Assembly: GCA_023411645.1 (NCBI GenBank)
Contig: JAEYON010000165.1
Span: 1-8,074 of the forward strand
Length of the DNA stretch: 8,074 bases
Reading direction: 5' to 3'
DNA from: Bacillota bacterium
GTDB lineage: Bacteria; Bacillota; Clostridia; Acetivibrionales; DTU013
Made by a program: the position numbers and the translations under genes. The first letter of the stretch is position 1; every line of letters starts with the position of its first letter. Below are positions 1 through 7,362 of the stretch, one piece after another. Under the pieces are notes generated by a model that saw nothing but the letters and a program-made list of their open reading frames with translations, was not told the DNA's origin and ran no database searches.

Positions 1-29
1 ATGCGGGACTTGAAAGGACATAAATTGAT

Positions 30-788
30 ATGGGACATATTACTGCCCTTATTCTTGCTGCCGGCGAAGGAAAGAGAATGAGAACTGATAAGGCCAAGGT
101 CATTCATCAGGTTAACGGCAGGGCGATGATAGAATGGGTTTATGAGGCGGCACGCGATGCAGGTATTGAACAGTGTGTTGCTATTGTTGGACATAAAGCG
201 GAACAAGTAATGGAATACATGGGTGACAGAGTAGAATACGTACTGCAGGAGCAGCGTCTTGGCACCGGTCATGCCGTAATGCAGGCTCATCGCTATTTTA
301 GCGGGAGTGACAGCTCCATTGTAGTACTATGCGGTGATGCGCCTCTCATTTCTGCACGGACAATAAAAAATGCAATTGAATATATGAAAGATGGAAACTA
401 TAAGGCTGTAGTGCTTACAGCAGATGTGCCGGATCCGCATGGCTATGGGCGTATTGTAAGAGATGAGCAGGGCAGCTTTAAAAAGATTGTTGAGCATCGT
501 GATGCCAGTGAGAAGGAAAAAGCGATTCGGGAGATTAATTCCGGGATGTATGTGTTTTCCTCGGGGGAATTGGCGCAGACGCTGCCGCTTATAAAGAACG
601 ACAATGATCAGGGTGAATATTATCTTACGGATATACTGGAAATTATGCTTCAAAAGGGATATCGCATAGGTGCATATAAAATAGAAGATAGCGACGAGGT
701 ACTTGGCGTTAATGATCAGTTACAGCTTCAGCAGGCATCCGTCATTCTTAAGAAAAAGGGGAAAGCTTTAAATAAACCACAACAATAA
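30..788 (+). CDS. glmU: GlmU-like UDP-GlcNAc pyrophosphorylase, uridylyltransferase domain only
   Basis: By family this is a nucleotidyltransferase making UDP-N-acetylglucosamine from GlcNAc-1-phosphate and UTP, a cytoplasmic step in peptidoglycan precursor synthesis. Visible motifs: the nucleotide-binding loop LAAGEGKRM (residues 9-17), Lys23, QEQRLGTGHAV (73-83), CGDAPLI (101-107, metal-binding Asp103), GYGRIVR (138-144), EINSGMYVF (168-176), QGEYYLTDI (194-202) and GVND (226-229, metal-binding Asn228). Bifunctional GlmU is normally about 450-460 residues. This one has 252 and stops in the linker helix just after GVND, so the left-handed beta-helix acetyltransferase domain is absent. No hexapeptide-repeat remnant follows: prs begins 12 bases later, so a frameshift is unlikely. 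The start ATG has AAAGGA at 13-18, 11 bases upstream. The loop has Lys where GTRM is usual, and Ala before Lys23 where Pro is usual. The fold is certain. Sugar specificity is inferred, and another UDP-sugar pyrophosphorylase cannot be excluded. Confidence 0.88.
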   Translation: MGHITALILAAGEGKRMRTDKAKVIHQVNGRAMIEWVYEAARDAGIEQCVAIVGHKAEQVMEYMGDRVEYVLQEQRLGTGHAVMQAHRYFSGSDSSIVVLCGDAPLISARTIKNAIEYMKDGNYKAVVLTADVPDPHGYGRIVRDEQGSFKKIVEHRDASEKEKAIREINSGMYVFSSGELAQTLPLIKNDNDQGEYYLTDILEIMLQKGYRIGAYKIEDSDEVLGVNDQLQLQQASVILKKKGKALNKPQQ

Positions 789-800
789 AGGAGCATTGAA

Positions 801-1763
801 ATGAATCTGCATGGTAAGGACATTAAAATTTTTGCAGGGAATTCTAACCGCGCTCTTGCTGAGGAAATTGCGGAGAAGATTGGTTTGCCTTTGGGGATTG
901 CAACTGTTGGCAAATTCAGCGATGGAGAAAGTGCCATCAACATTGGCGAGGTTGTCAGGGGATCAGACGTATTCGTAATACAGTCGACATGTACACCGGT
1001 GAATGATAACCTTGTTGAACTTCTCATAATTATAGATGCATTAAGAAGAGCGTCAGCAGGCAGAATCACCGCCGTAATGCCATATTTTGGGTATGCGCGG
1101 CAGGACAGGAAAGCAAAAGCAAGGGATCCGATCTCGGCTAAGCTGGTAGCAAACCTGATCACAACAGCGGGAGCTGACAGAGTGCTTACAATGGATCTGC
1201 ATACCCCGCAGCTGCAGGGCTTTTTTGATATCCCGGTGGATCATCTCCTGGGTGTGCCTGTCATGGCAAGCTATTTTAAAAATATTTTCAGTAATACCGG
1301 TGATGTGGTAGCGGTGTCGCCTGATGTTGGCAGCGTTACCCGTACAAGGAAATTTGCGGAGTGGCTGGATATTCCCATTGCCATCATAGATAAGAGAAGG
1401 CCGAAGGCCAATATCAGCGAGATTATGAATGTGGTCGGTGATGTAAATAATAAGAAAGTCGTTCTTATCGATGATCTGATAGACACCGGCGGAACGATCG
1501 TCAACGGCGCCAATGCATTAATGGAGATGGGGGCAAAGGAGGTCTATGCATGCTGTACACATGGTGTGCTTTCAGGACCGGCCTGTGAAAGAATCGACAA
1601 GTCATGCATTAAGGAACTGGTCATGCTAAATACCATACCGCTGCCGGAGGGCAAGCCTACTGCAAAACTAACCTCTCTTTCGGTTGCCGCTATATTTGCA
1701 GAGGCTATAGAAAGGATATATGGCGATATTTCAATCAGCACGATTTTTACACAAAAGGAATAA
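801..1763 (+). CDS. prs: Ribose-phosphate pyrophosphokinase (PRPP synthetase)
   Basis: Cytoplasmic enzyme transferring pyrophosphate from ATP to ribose 5-phosphate to give PRPP, the precursor of purines, pyrimidines, NAD, histidine and tryptophan. The 320-residue length is normal for class I bacterial enzymes. Visible motifs: FSDGES (39-44), the ATP-binding region with YARQDRK (98-104), MDLHTPQLQGFFDIPVD (131-147) with metal/ATP-binding His134, SPDVGSVTR (173-181), the catalytic flexible loop DKRRPKAN (197-204, Lys198 and Arg200), and the PRPP-binding loop VLIDDLIDTGGTI (221-233). CCTHGVLSGPA (251-261) is also typical. SPDVGSVTR and CCTHG look clostridial rather than Bacillus-like, from memory. 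AAAGGAG at 787-793 overlaps the glmU stop and lies 7 bases before the ATG, so glmU and prs are almost certainly cotranscribed. The same glmU-prs order is known in Bacillus and Clostridia. Identity is secure. Confidence 0.97.
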   Translation: MNLHGKDIKIFAGNSNRALAEEIAEKIGLPLGIATVGKFSDGESAINIGEVVRGSDVFVIQSTCTPVNDNLVELLIIIDALRRASAGRITAVMPYFGYARQDRKAKARDPISAKLVANLITTAGADRVLTMDLHTPQLQGFFDIPVDHLLGVPVMASYFKNIFSNTGDVVAVSPDVGSVTRTRKFAEWLDIPIAIIDKRRPKANISEIMNVVGDVNNKKVVLIDDLIDTGGTIVNGANALMEMGAKEVYACCTHGVLSGPACERIDKSCIKELVMLNTIPLPEGKPTAKLTSLSVAAIFAEAIERIYGDISISTIFTQKE

Positions 1764-1779
1764 GCAGTTCGCGGGTGCA

Positions 1780-2349
1780 TTGGCGGGAAAGCTGACCATT
1801 ATCGTTGGATTGGGGAATCCTGGGAAAAAATACGAAAAAACCAGGCACAACGTTGGATTTTGCACCATAGATTACTTATCTGCCAGATATGGGATCAAGG
1901 TGGACCGCCTTAAGCATAAAGCCCTTGTTGGAGAAGGCGTCATCAATGATGAGCGAGTATTACTGGTCAAGCCTCAGACGTTTATGAACCTCAGCGGGGA
2001 AAGTATAAGAGAAATTGCCGAATGGTACAGACTGCCGTTGGGGAAACTAATTGTGATATATGATGATGTGGATCTGCCCGTGGGAACCATAAGGATTCGT
2101 CCTAAGGGCAGCTCCGGCACCCATAATGGAATGAAGTCTGTTATTTACCAGCTTCAGTCAGATGAATTCCCACGAATCCGGATCGGCATAGGTAAAGCTC
2201 CGGAGGGGTGGGATCTGGCGGATTTTGTACTAAGCAGGTTCGGTGGGGAAGAAGAGGCAGATATCGCAAACAGTATTCAAAGAGCGGCAGAGGCTGCGGC
2301 GATGATTGCCCAGTCCGGTGTTGAGGCTGCAATGAACCAGTATAACTAA
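1780..2349 (+). CDS. pth: Peptidyl-tRNA hydrolase
   Basis: Cleaves the ester bond of peptidyl-tRNAs that drop off ribosomes, recycling tRNA in the cytoplasm. With a TTG start at 1780 the protein has 189 residues, the usual family length, and begins a few residues before VGLGNPG, as family members do. Numbered from that start: VGLGNPGKKYEKTRHNVGF (9-27) with substrate-binding Asn13 and catalytic His23, KPQTFMNLSG (64-73) with Asn70, IYDDVDLPVG (93-102) with Asp95, and GTHNGMKS (113-120) with Asn116. All the known active-site residues are present. The start is uncertain. An in-frame ATG at 1720 gives 209 residues and a 44-base overlap with prs. It has AAAGGA only 3 bases upstream, and its extra 20 residues resemble nothing I know. 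TTG 1780 has only a weak GGGTG ahead of it, and CTG 1792 is a third option. The short distance to prs suggests cotranscription and perhaps translational coupling. Function is secure; only the first codon is in doubt. Confidence 0.95.
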   Translation: MAGKLTIIVGLGNPGKKYEKTRHNVGFCTIDYLSARYGIKVDRLKHKALVGEGVINDERVLLVKPQTFMNLSGESIREIAEWYRLPLGKLIVIYDDVDLPVGTIRIRPKGSSGTHNGMKSVIYQLQSDEFPRIRIGIGKAPEGWDLADFVLSRFGGEEEADIANSIQRAAEAAAMIAQSGVEAAMNQYN

Positions 2350-2362
2350 AATCTCAGGGACT

Positions 2363-2402
2363 GTATGTTGTAAATGTAATTTGTGCTGCGCTCTCAACAT
2401 AC
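2363..2402 (+). repeat. Inverted repeat (hairpin) between pth and mfd
   Basis: GTATGTTG (2363-2370) and CAACATAC (2395-2402) are perfect 8-base complements around a 24-base loop. The stem can be lengthened by two pairs with a single bulged A. No T-run follows, so it is not a standard intrinsic terminator. It lies 13 bases after the pth stop and about 40 bases before the mfd ATG. It could affect mRNA processing or mfd translation, or be chance. Confidence 0.4.
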
Positions 2403-2444
2403 TAGCTGCTCGATGATTTAGGAATTAAAGACTTGGTAGGTTTT

Positions 2445-5400
2445 ATGGCAAATTTCATTAGCCCTTTACTTGAACTTGAGGAATACAGACAGGTCCTGGC
2501 TTCTGCCAGAAGCAGCAAGCAGCCTGTATATATCACAGGGCCCTCTGAATCTCAGAAGGCTCATATTTGTTATGCGCTTTGCCGACATTCAGACAGGAAG
2601 GGCATTTTTGTCGCTTATAATGAAATGCAGGCAAGGAAGCTGTTTGAAGACTTCTCGTTTTTCCTTGGAGAAGATGTACTTTTTTTTCAGGCCAAGGAAA
2701 TCACACTATATGATGTTGAAGCAAAGAGTAATGATACTGTTTATCAGAGACTGTCGGTCCTTGACCGGGTCAGCAGGGGGGAGTACACCCTTGTGGTTAC
2801 GTCGGTTGAGGCTCTCTCGCACAAATTGGTACATCCGGAGCTGCTGAACAGCAGTGTGATTGAGATCGATTATCACAGCCGGGTCGATGTTGAGGACCTG
2901 ACGCGCAGACTTGTAATGATGGCTTATGAACGGGTGGAATCCGTCGAAAGGCGCGGCCAATATGCAGTTAGGGGCGGTATTATTGATATTTTTTCGGTAG
3001 ATGCAGAACATGCCGTACGACTTGAATTATTCGACGATGAGATCGACTCTATCCGCAGGTTCGATGTAAATACTCAGCGATCAACCGGTCAAATCGAAAG
3101 TATTAGGATCATACCGGCCCGTGAGATAATTTATTCTCCTGAGAGAAAAAAAGAAATTGTTACTGCCATATTATCCGATCTATCACAGTTCGGGAAAAAG
3201 AATCACCAACTTGCCCAGAGGGTAAATGGCGACATCGAGCGGTTGAAGGAATCGTGGTATTTCCCGGGAATTGACAGATATATACCATATATCGCAGATC
3301 CATCTTACTCTCTGTTCGATTATTCATCAGAGGATCCGTTAATATTTATGGACGAGCCGGTCAGGCAAAGGCAGAGGCTAGAGAACCTGCTGCTTGAGCA
3401 TGGGGAAATGTGCAAAGCCATGCTTGAAAAGGGGCAGCTGCTGCCTCAGGTCAGAATGATGCATTTTGACTATGAAAATATTCTCAAAAAGACCGAGAAG
3501 TATAAAGTTCTCAGCATGAGTACAATTCTTTCAGAGAACCAGTTAAATTATGATGGCGTTGTCTACAGCATCCCGTGCAGGAGTATGAGCTCTTTTCAGG
3601 GAAGCATCGATTTGCTGGCCGAAAGCATGGCCGGTTGGAGAAGGGAGAAAAACAGGGTCTTACTCCTTTCCGGAACAAGAGGGCGTGGGGAACGGTTAAG
3701 AGAAACGCTGCTTGAGAAGAATATCGAAGCGGTATATATGGAAATGCCCTCGGAACACATACAGCCGGGACATGTTGTTATTACCCGCGGCAGCTTGAAC
3801 AGAGGATTTGAATATCCCACCATCGGGTTTGTTATTGTCAGTGAGAAAGAGGTATTCGGACAGGATAGAAAAAAGCACGCTAAAACTTCGAGCAAACATA
3901 AAGGGCGGCCGATTAATTTATTTACGGAGCTTAGCGTTGGAGATTATGTTGTGCATCAGGCTCATGGGATCGGGCAATATGTGGGTATAGAGAAGCTTCT
4001 GGTCGAGGGCGTGAAAAAGGACTATCTGAAGATCCGCTATCAGGAAGGTGCGTTTCTATATATCCCCACAAATCAGATGGATCTGATACAAAAGTATATC
4101 GGCTCGGAGGGGAAGCAGCCTAAGGTTAGCAAGCTCGGGGGGTCCGACTGGCTCAAGACAAAGAGCAGGGTGAAGGAATCACTCAGAGAGCTGGCGGCGG
4201 AATTGATCAGGCTGTACGCTCAGAGACAGGCGACAAGAGGATATGCCTATTCAGCAGATACTGTCTGGCAAAAGCAGTTTGAGGAGCAGTTTCCGTATGA
4301 GGAGACTGAGGACCAGCTAAAGTGTATTGAAGAGATAAAGGAAGATATGGAATCCGGCAGAGTAATGGAGAGACTGCTTTGCGGCGATGTGGGCTACGGG
4401 AAGACAGAGGTAGCGATACGTGCCATTTTCAAGGCCGCAATGGACGGTAAACAGGTTGCGTATTTGGTCCCTACGACTGTGCTGGCTCAGCAGCAGTATA
4501 ACAGTTTTGTGGAAAGACTTAAGGATTTCCCGGTCGCTGTAGAAGTTATCAGCCGCTTTAGAACACAGTCCGAGACAAAAAGGATTCTAAAGGAAGTAAA
4601 GGCAGGAAATGTGGATGTCCTGATTGGCACACACAGACTTTTACAGAAGGATATCCATTTTAGAGACCTTGGTTTGCTTGTGGTGGATGAGGAGCAGCGC
4701 TTTGGAGTAGCTCACAAGGAGCGTCTGAAAAATCTTGCGCCGGGTGTGGATGTTCTGACGCTTACAGCAACGCCCATACCGAGGACGCTCCACATGTCGC
4801 TGGTGGGGATCCGGGACATCAGTGTTATAGAGGATCCGCCGGAAGAGAGATACCCTGTACAGACCTATGTGATGGAATACAACCGGGATGTAATAAAGGA
4901 TGCGATTATCAGGGAGGTTGGAAGGCAGGGACAGGTATTTTACCTTTATAACCGGGTCCGTTCCATTGATATCAGGGCTTCCGAACTCCAGGCAATGATC
5001 CCGGAGGCGAGAATAGCCGTAGCTCATGGACAGATGGAGGAAAGACAGCTGGAGGATGTGATGATGAGCTTCATCCGAGGCGAATTTGACGTGCTCGTAT
5101 GCACAACCATCATTGAATCAGGGCTGGACATGCCAAATGTGAATACGATCATTGTCGAAGACGCGGATAAGATGGGCCTGGCGCAGCTTTATCAGCTCAG
5201 AGGCAGGGTGGGACGCTCCAACAGGCTTGCATATGCTTATATCACATATAAGAAAGATAAGATTGTTTCAGAGGTTGCTGAAAAAAGATTACAAGCAATC
5301 AAGGAATTCACGGAATTGGGTTCGGGATTCAAGATAGCGATGCGTGATATGGAAATACGCGGGGCGGGTAATTTGCTTGGTTCTGAACAGCATGGGCATA

Positions 5401-5942
5401 TGGAATCTGTTGGCTATGATATGTATTGCAGGCTTTTGGATGAGGCCGTCAGGGAACTGAAGGGTGAACCTGTGAAGAGGGAAGAGACTGAGATAACAAT
5501 TGAACTCAATGTCAGCGCTTATATAGACGATTCATATATTGGATCCGAGGGCAAGAAAATTGAAATGTACAAAAAGATTGCAGCCATACGCGACGAGCAG
5601 GATGTCCTTGACATACAGGACGAATTGACCGACAGATATGGAGAGCTTCCAGGGCCGGTAGATAACCTTATCAAAATTGCGCATATTAAAGCGCTTGCGA
5701 GAGAACTTGGTTTTTCTTCTGTGTCGGAAAAAAATGAAACTATAATATTTGGGATAGCTAATGCGAAAACTATAAATTTTCAGGCGGTTGGAAAAGCGGC
5801 GGAAAAGTATAAGCGGCAGCTTCTTTTCAATGCCGGAGCGACGCCTTATCTTGTATTCCGGGTACTACCGGGTCAAAAAGCGCGTCTTCTGGACAATATT
5901 AAAATTCTGTTACAGGATTTAAAAAGCTTTGAAGTACAGTAA
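2445..5942 (+). CDS. mfd: Transcription-repair coupling factor Mfd
   Basis: ATP-driven DNA translocase that displaces RNA polymerase stalled at lesions and recruits UvrA for nucleotide-excision repair. It has 1165 residues from ATG 2445, close to the lengths I recall for B. subtilis (about 1177) and E. coli (about 1148). Order of parts: a UvrB-homology module with UvrA-contact region (about 1-340, including VRGGIIDIF at 175-183); a divergent linker domain; the CarD-like RNA-polymerase interaction domain starting near 495 (VGDYVVHQAHGIGQYVG); the SF2 helicase with Walker A GDVGYGKTE (647-655, Lys653), DEEQ (748-751), TATPIPRTLHMSL and motif VI QLRGRVGRS (917-925); the RecG-like TRG region near 966-985; and a C-terminal regulatory domain from about 1015. 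No key motif is missing. The start is open: ATG 2445 gives a family-like N-terminus with weak TAGG 4 bases away, whereas TTG 2433 adds four residues and has AGGA 9 bases upstream. A prs-pth-mfd order is typical of Firmicutes. Confidence 0.97.
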   Translation: MANFISPLLELEEYRQVLASARSSKQPVYITGPSESQKAHICYALCRHSDRKGIFVAYNEMQARKLFEDFSFFLGEDVLFFQAKEITLYDVEAKSNDTVYQRLSVLDRVSRGEYTLVVTSVEALSHKLVHPELLNSSVIEIDYHSRVDVEDLTRRLVMMAYERVESVERRGQYAVRGGIIDIFSVDAEHAVRLELFDDEIDSIRRFDVNTQRSTGQIESIRIIPAREIIYSPERKKEIVTAILSDLSQFGKKNHQLAQRVNGDIERLKESWYFPGIDRYIPYIADPSYSLFDYSSEDPLIFMDEPVRQRQRLENLLLEHGEMCKAMLEKGQLLPQVRMMHFDYENILKKTEKYKVLSMSTILSENQLNYDGVVYSIPCRSMSSFQGSIDLLAESMAGWRREKNRVLLLSGTRGRGERLRETLLEKNIEAVYMEMPSEHIQPGHVVITRGSLNRGFEYPTIGFVIVSEKEVFGQDRKKHAKTSSKHKGRPINLFTELSVGDYVVHQAHGIGQYVGIEKLLVEGVKKDYLKIRYQEGAFLYIPTNQMDLIQKYIGSEGKQPKVSKLGGSDWLKTKSRVKESLRELAAELIRLYAQRQATRGYAYSADTVWQKQFEEQFPYEETEDQLKCIEEIKEDMESGRVMERLLCGDVGYGKTEVAIRAIFKAAMDGKQVAYLVPTTVLAQQQYNSFVERLKDFPVAVEVISRFRTQSETKRILKEVKAGNVDVLIGTHRLLQKDIHFRDLGLLVVDEEQRFGVAHKERLKNLAPGVDVLTLTATPIPRTLHMSLVGIRDISVIEDPPEERYPVQTYVMEYNRDVIKDAIIREVGRQGQVFYLYNRVRSIDIRASELQAMIPEARIAVAHGQMEERQLEDVMMSFIRGEFDVLVCTTIIESGLDMPNVNTIIVEDADKMGLAQLYQLRGRVGRSNRLAYAYITYKKDKIVSEVAEKRLQAIKEFTELGSGFKIAMRDMEIRGAGNLLGSEQHGHMESVGYDMYCRLLDEAVRELKGEPVKREETEITIELNVSAYIDDSYIGSEGKKIEMYKKIAAIRDEQDVLDIQDELTDRYGELPGPVDNLIKIAHIKALARELGFSSVSEKNETIIFGIANAKTINFQAVGKAAEKYKRQLLFNAGATPYLVFRVLPGQKARLLDNIKILLQDLKSFEVQ

Positions 5943-5956
5943 TTATCAATTATAAT
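5929..5956 (+). promoter_or_regulatory. Candidate sigma-A promoter for the prsA-type gene
   Basis: A perfect -10 hexamer TATAAT (5951-5956) lies 16 bases after TTGAAG (5929-5934), which matches four of six positions of the -35 consensus. The -35 falls within the last codons of mfd. Transcription would start near 5963, leaving a leader of about 50 bases before the next gene. The local sequence is AT-rich, so a chance TATAAT is possible. The 71-base gap after mfd makes a separate promoter plausible. Confidence 0.45.
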
Positions 5957-6000
5957 GTAAATGATTAATAAGAATTTTGGGAATCAATATGATAGGGGAT

Positions 6001-6007
6001 AGGGGAG
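6001..6007 (+). promoter_or_regulatory. Ribosome binding site that decides a TTG start
   Basis: AGGGGAG lies 6 bases before TTG 6014, and no in-frame ATG is near, so TTG is very probably the start of the foldase gene. The site is part of a tandem copy of ATAGGGG (5992-5998 and 5999-6005). Only the second copy is at normal spacing. Confidence 0.75.
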
Positions 6008-6013
6008 AGTACC

Positions 6014-7156
6014 TTGGCCAGAAATGATAAAAACACTGTTAGAAAAGGTCGACAAGTATCCGAAGAAAAGCTGCCGATATTTGTCAAGTACGGACTGATT
6101 GCTTTTGCAGTACTCGTTGTTATTGCAATCGGACTTGTGATATTACTAAACATGGATAGCACCGTTGCTACGATCAACGGTCAGAAGATTACGGCAGATG
6201 AATTTAAGTATCAATTGGAAGTCCAGAGGCAGGTCATGTACAGTGAAGCATATAATGTGGATCCAACGATCAGTGAGGAGACTTTCTGGGCAACCAGAAT
6301 AGGCGGCGAGGAGGCCGGAGAGGTCGCGAAGAAAAAGGCTTTAGACACCTTGAAGGACATGAAAGTCCAATACATCATGGCAAAAGATGCAAAAATAACT
6401 TTGACGGATCAGGAAACAAAAAGTCTCGACAGTTATATTCAAACGAGCATCATCGATGTATACGGCGAGGGGAATAAAATTAAAGCCAACAAAGCATTTG
6501 AAGCAGAATACGGATTTTCCATCGACGTATTAAGAAAGGCTCAGATTGAAAGCTATATCGTTCAGAAATACCAGTATCAGGAGATTGCTGCGATACCTGA
6601 TGCAGATGCCGACGTGGAGACCCACTACAATGCTAATCCCGAATGGTACAAGGGAGATACGCAACTCAGATCGGATGCTGAGGAAGCGGTCTGGGCCAGG
6701 CATATCCTTGTAGGCAACTTTGATGAGAACACAACCCAGGAGGAAAAGGATGCAGCCAAAAAGACGGCGGAGGAATTAATTGCCGAACTGAAGGCCGGAG
6801 AGGATTTTGCGGCTCTTGCCAAAGAAAAATCAGAGGATCCCGGTTCAGCCGATAGAGGCGGAGACTATATGTTTGGGAAAACAGCTTCTTTTTATCAGGA
6901 ATTCAAGGATGCAGCGTTTGCGCTTCAACCGGGCAAGTTTACAGAGACGCCGGTCGAAACAGGCGCAGGGTATCATATTATTAAGCTGGAGGAAAAATAT
7001 GCCGAGGGTGCACCGGTCAGCCTGAAATGTGCGCAGGAATATTATGAGTACGGTACAGCCTTCATCAAGGTAAAGCTTTACGAACAAAAGCTTGCCGGTT
7101 GGGTTAAGGATGCCGATTTTAAAGTTGACGACTCCGTCTATGAAAGCATTGGATAA
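6014..7156 (+). CDS. prsA: Membrane-anchored PrsA-type foldase with parvulin peptidyl-prolyl isomerase domain
   Basis: Extracytoplasmic folding factor, inferred to assist secreted proteins at the outer face of the membrane. The 380-residue protein has a basic N-terminus (1-25), one hydrophobic segment (about 26-46), a SurA/PrsA-like chaperone region beginning VATINGQKIT (51-60) and running to about 190, then a parvulin domain (about 227-328). The domain shows WARHILVG (227-234, His230), SEDPGSADRGGDY (273-285), the AAFALQPGKFTETPVET stretch (300-316) and GYHIIKLEE (319-327, His321). A C-terminal tail of about 50 residues follows, as in PrsA proteins. The only cysteine is Cys339, so there is no lipobox and the protein should be held by an uncleaved helix, unlike the lipoprotein PrsA of Bacillus. 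The start is TTG with AGGGGAG 6 bases upstream. A strong terminator follows 35 bases after the stop. The parvulin assignment is firm. The name PrsA rests on architecture and on its place after mfd; it could be annotated simply as a peptidylprolyl isomerase. Confidence 0.9.
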   Translation: MARNDKNTVRKGRQVSEEKLPIFVKYGLIAFAVLVVIAIGLVILLNMDSTVATINGQKITADEFKYQLEVQRQVMYSEAYNVDPTISEETFWATRIGGEEAGEVAKKKALDTLKDMKVQYIMAKDAKITLTDQETKSLDSYIQTSIIDVYGEGNKIKANKAFEAEYGFSIDVLRKAQIESYIVQKYQYQEIAAIPDADADVETHYNANPEWYKGDTQLRSDAEEAVWARHILVGNFDENTTQEEKDAAKKTAEELIAELKAGEDFAALAKEKSEDPGSADRGGDYMFGKTASFYQEFKDAAFALQPGKFTETPVETGAGYHIIKLEEKYAEGAPVSLKCAQEYYEYGTAFIKVKLYEQKLAGWVKDADFKVDDSVYESIG

Positions 7157-7191
7157 TCAGAGGTTACTTAACTTTATTGTTCTGTTTACCT

Positions 7192-7226
7192 GGGACTGCC
7201 TGCTAAGGTAGTCCCTTTTAAATTTT
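7192..7226 (+). terminator. Intrinsic terminator after the prsA-type gene
   Basis: GGGACTGCC (7192-7200) pairs with GGTAGTCCC (7207-7215) in a nine-pair stem with one G-U pair and a six-base loop. TTTTAAATTTT follows directly. It lies 35 bases after the foldase stop codon and should end the upstream transcript, separating it from spoVT. Confidence 0.9.
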
Positions 7227-7242
7227 CACAAATCACCTCTTA

Positions 7243-7273
7243 TGTATAAAACTCCAATAAACTATAAATACTA
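7243..7273 (+). promoter_or_regulatory. Candidate sigma-G (forespore) promoter for spoVT
   Basis: TGTATA (7243-7248) and AATACTA (7267-7273) are 18 bases apart. They resemble the sigma-G elements, roughly TGMATA and CATAMTA with 17-18 spacing; the -10 differs only in its first base. In B. subtilis spoVT is transcribed by sigma-G, which supports the reading. The start point would be near 7280, giving a leader of about 95 bases. The region is AT-rich, so matches are easier by chance. Confidence 0.6.
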
Positions 7274-7284
7274 AAAAGGCACTA

Positions 7285-7362
7285 AAAACATTCAAATTCC
7301 TTTATAACATTAATAAGGAAGATGTTTAGCGACTTGTTGGAGCGAATATTAAAACATTCAAA
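7285..7362 (+). repeat. Direct repeat of a 12-mer in the spoVT leader
   Basis: AAAACATTCAAA occurs at 7285-7296 and again at 7351-7362, exactly 66 bases apart. The second copy runs into the spoVT Shine-Dalgarno. It may be a binding site, or a trace of a local duplication in AT-rich DNA. Flanking bases differ after the repeat (TTCC versus GGAGG), so any duplication is old or short. Confidence 0.5.
7297..7320 (+). promoter_or_regulatory. Small leader hairpin upstream of spoVT
   Basis: TTCCTT (7297-7302) can pair with AAGGAA (7315-7320), with two further A-T pairs beyond a bulged T. The left arm, TCCTTT (7298-7303), is also complementary to AAAGGA in the spoVT ribosome binding site (7360-7365). 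The leader could therefore adopt two exclusive folds. This is a sequence-level possibility only; both pairings are short. Confidence 0.25.

Noticed and set aside
1..29. Possible tail of an upstream gene: one frame reads AGLERT then stop at 21-23, another reads CGT then stop at 11-13.
   Set aside because: Too few residues to identify a product or even choose the frame. spoVG or purR would be expected by synteny, but nothing here proves either.
327..1162. Minus-strand open frames of 108 residues (327-653) and 144 residues (728-1162).
   Set aside because: They lie opposite well-conserved glmU and prs coding sequence, have no supporting ribosome sites, and their translations show no recognisable domain.
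2368..2405. Promoter in the pth-mfd gap, for example TGTAAT (2375-2380) as -10.
   Set aside because: No acceptable -35 lies 16-18 bases upstream, and other candidate pairs have wrong spacing.
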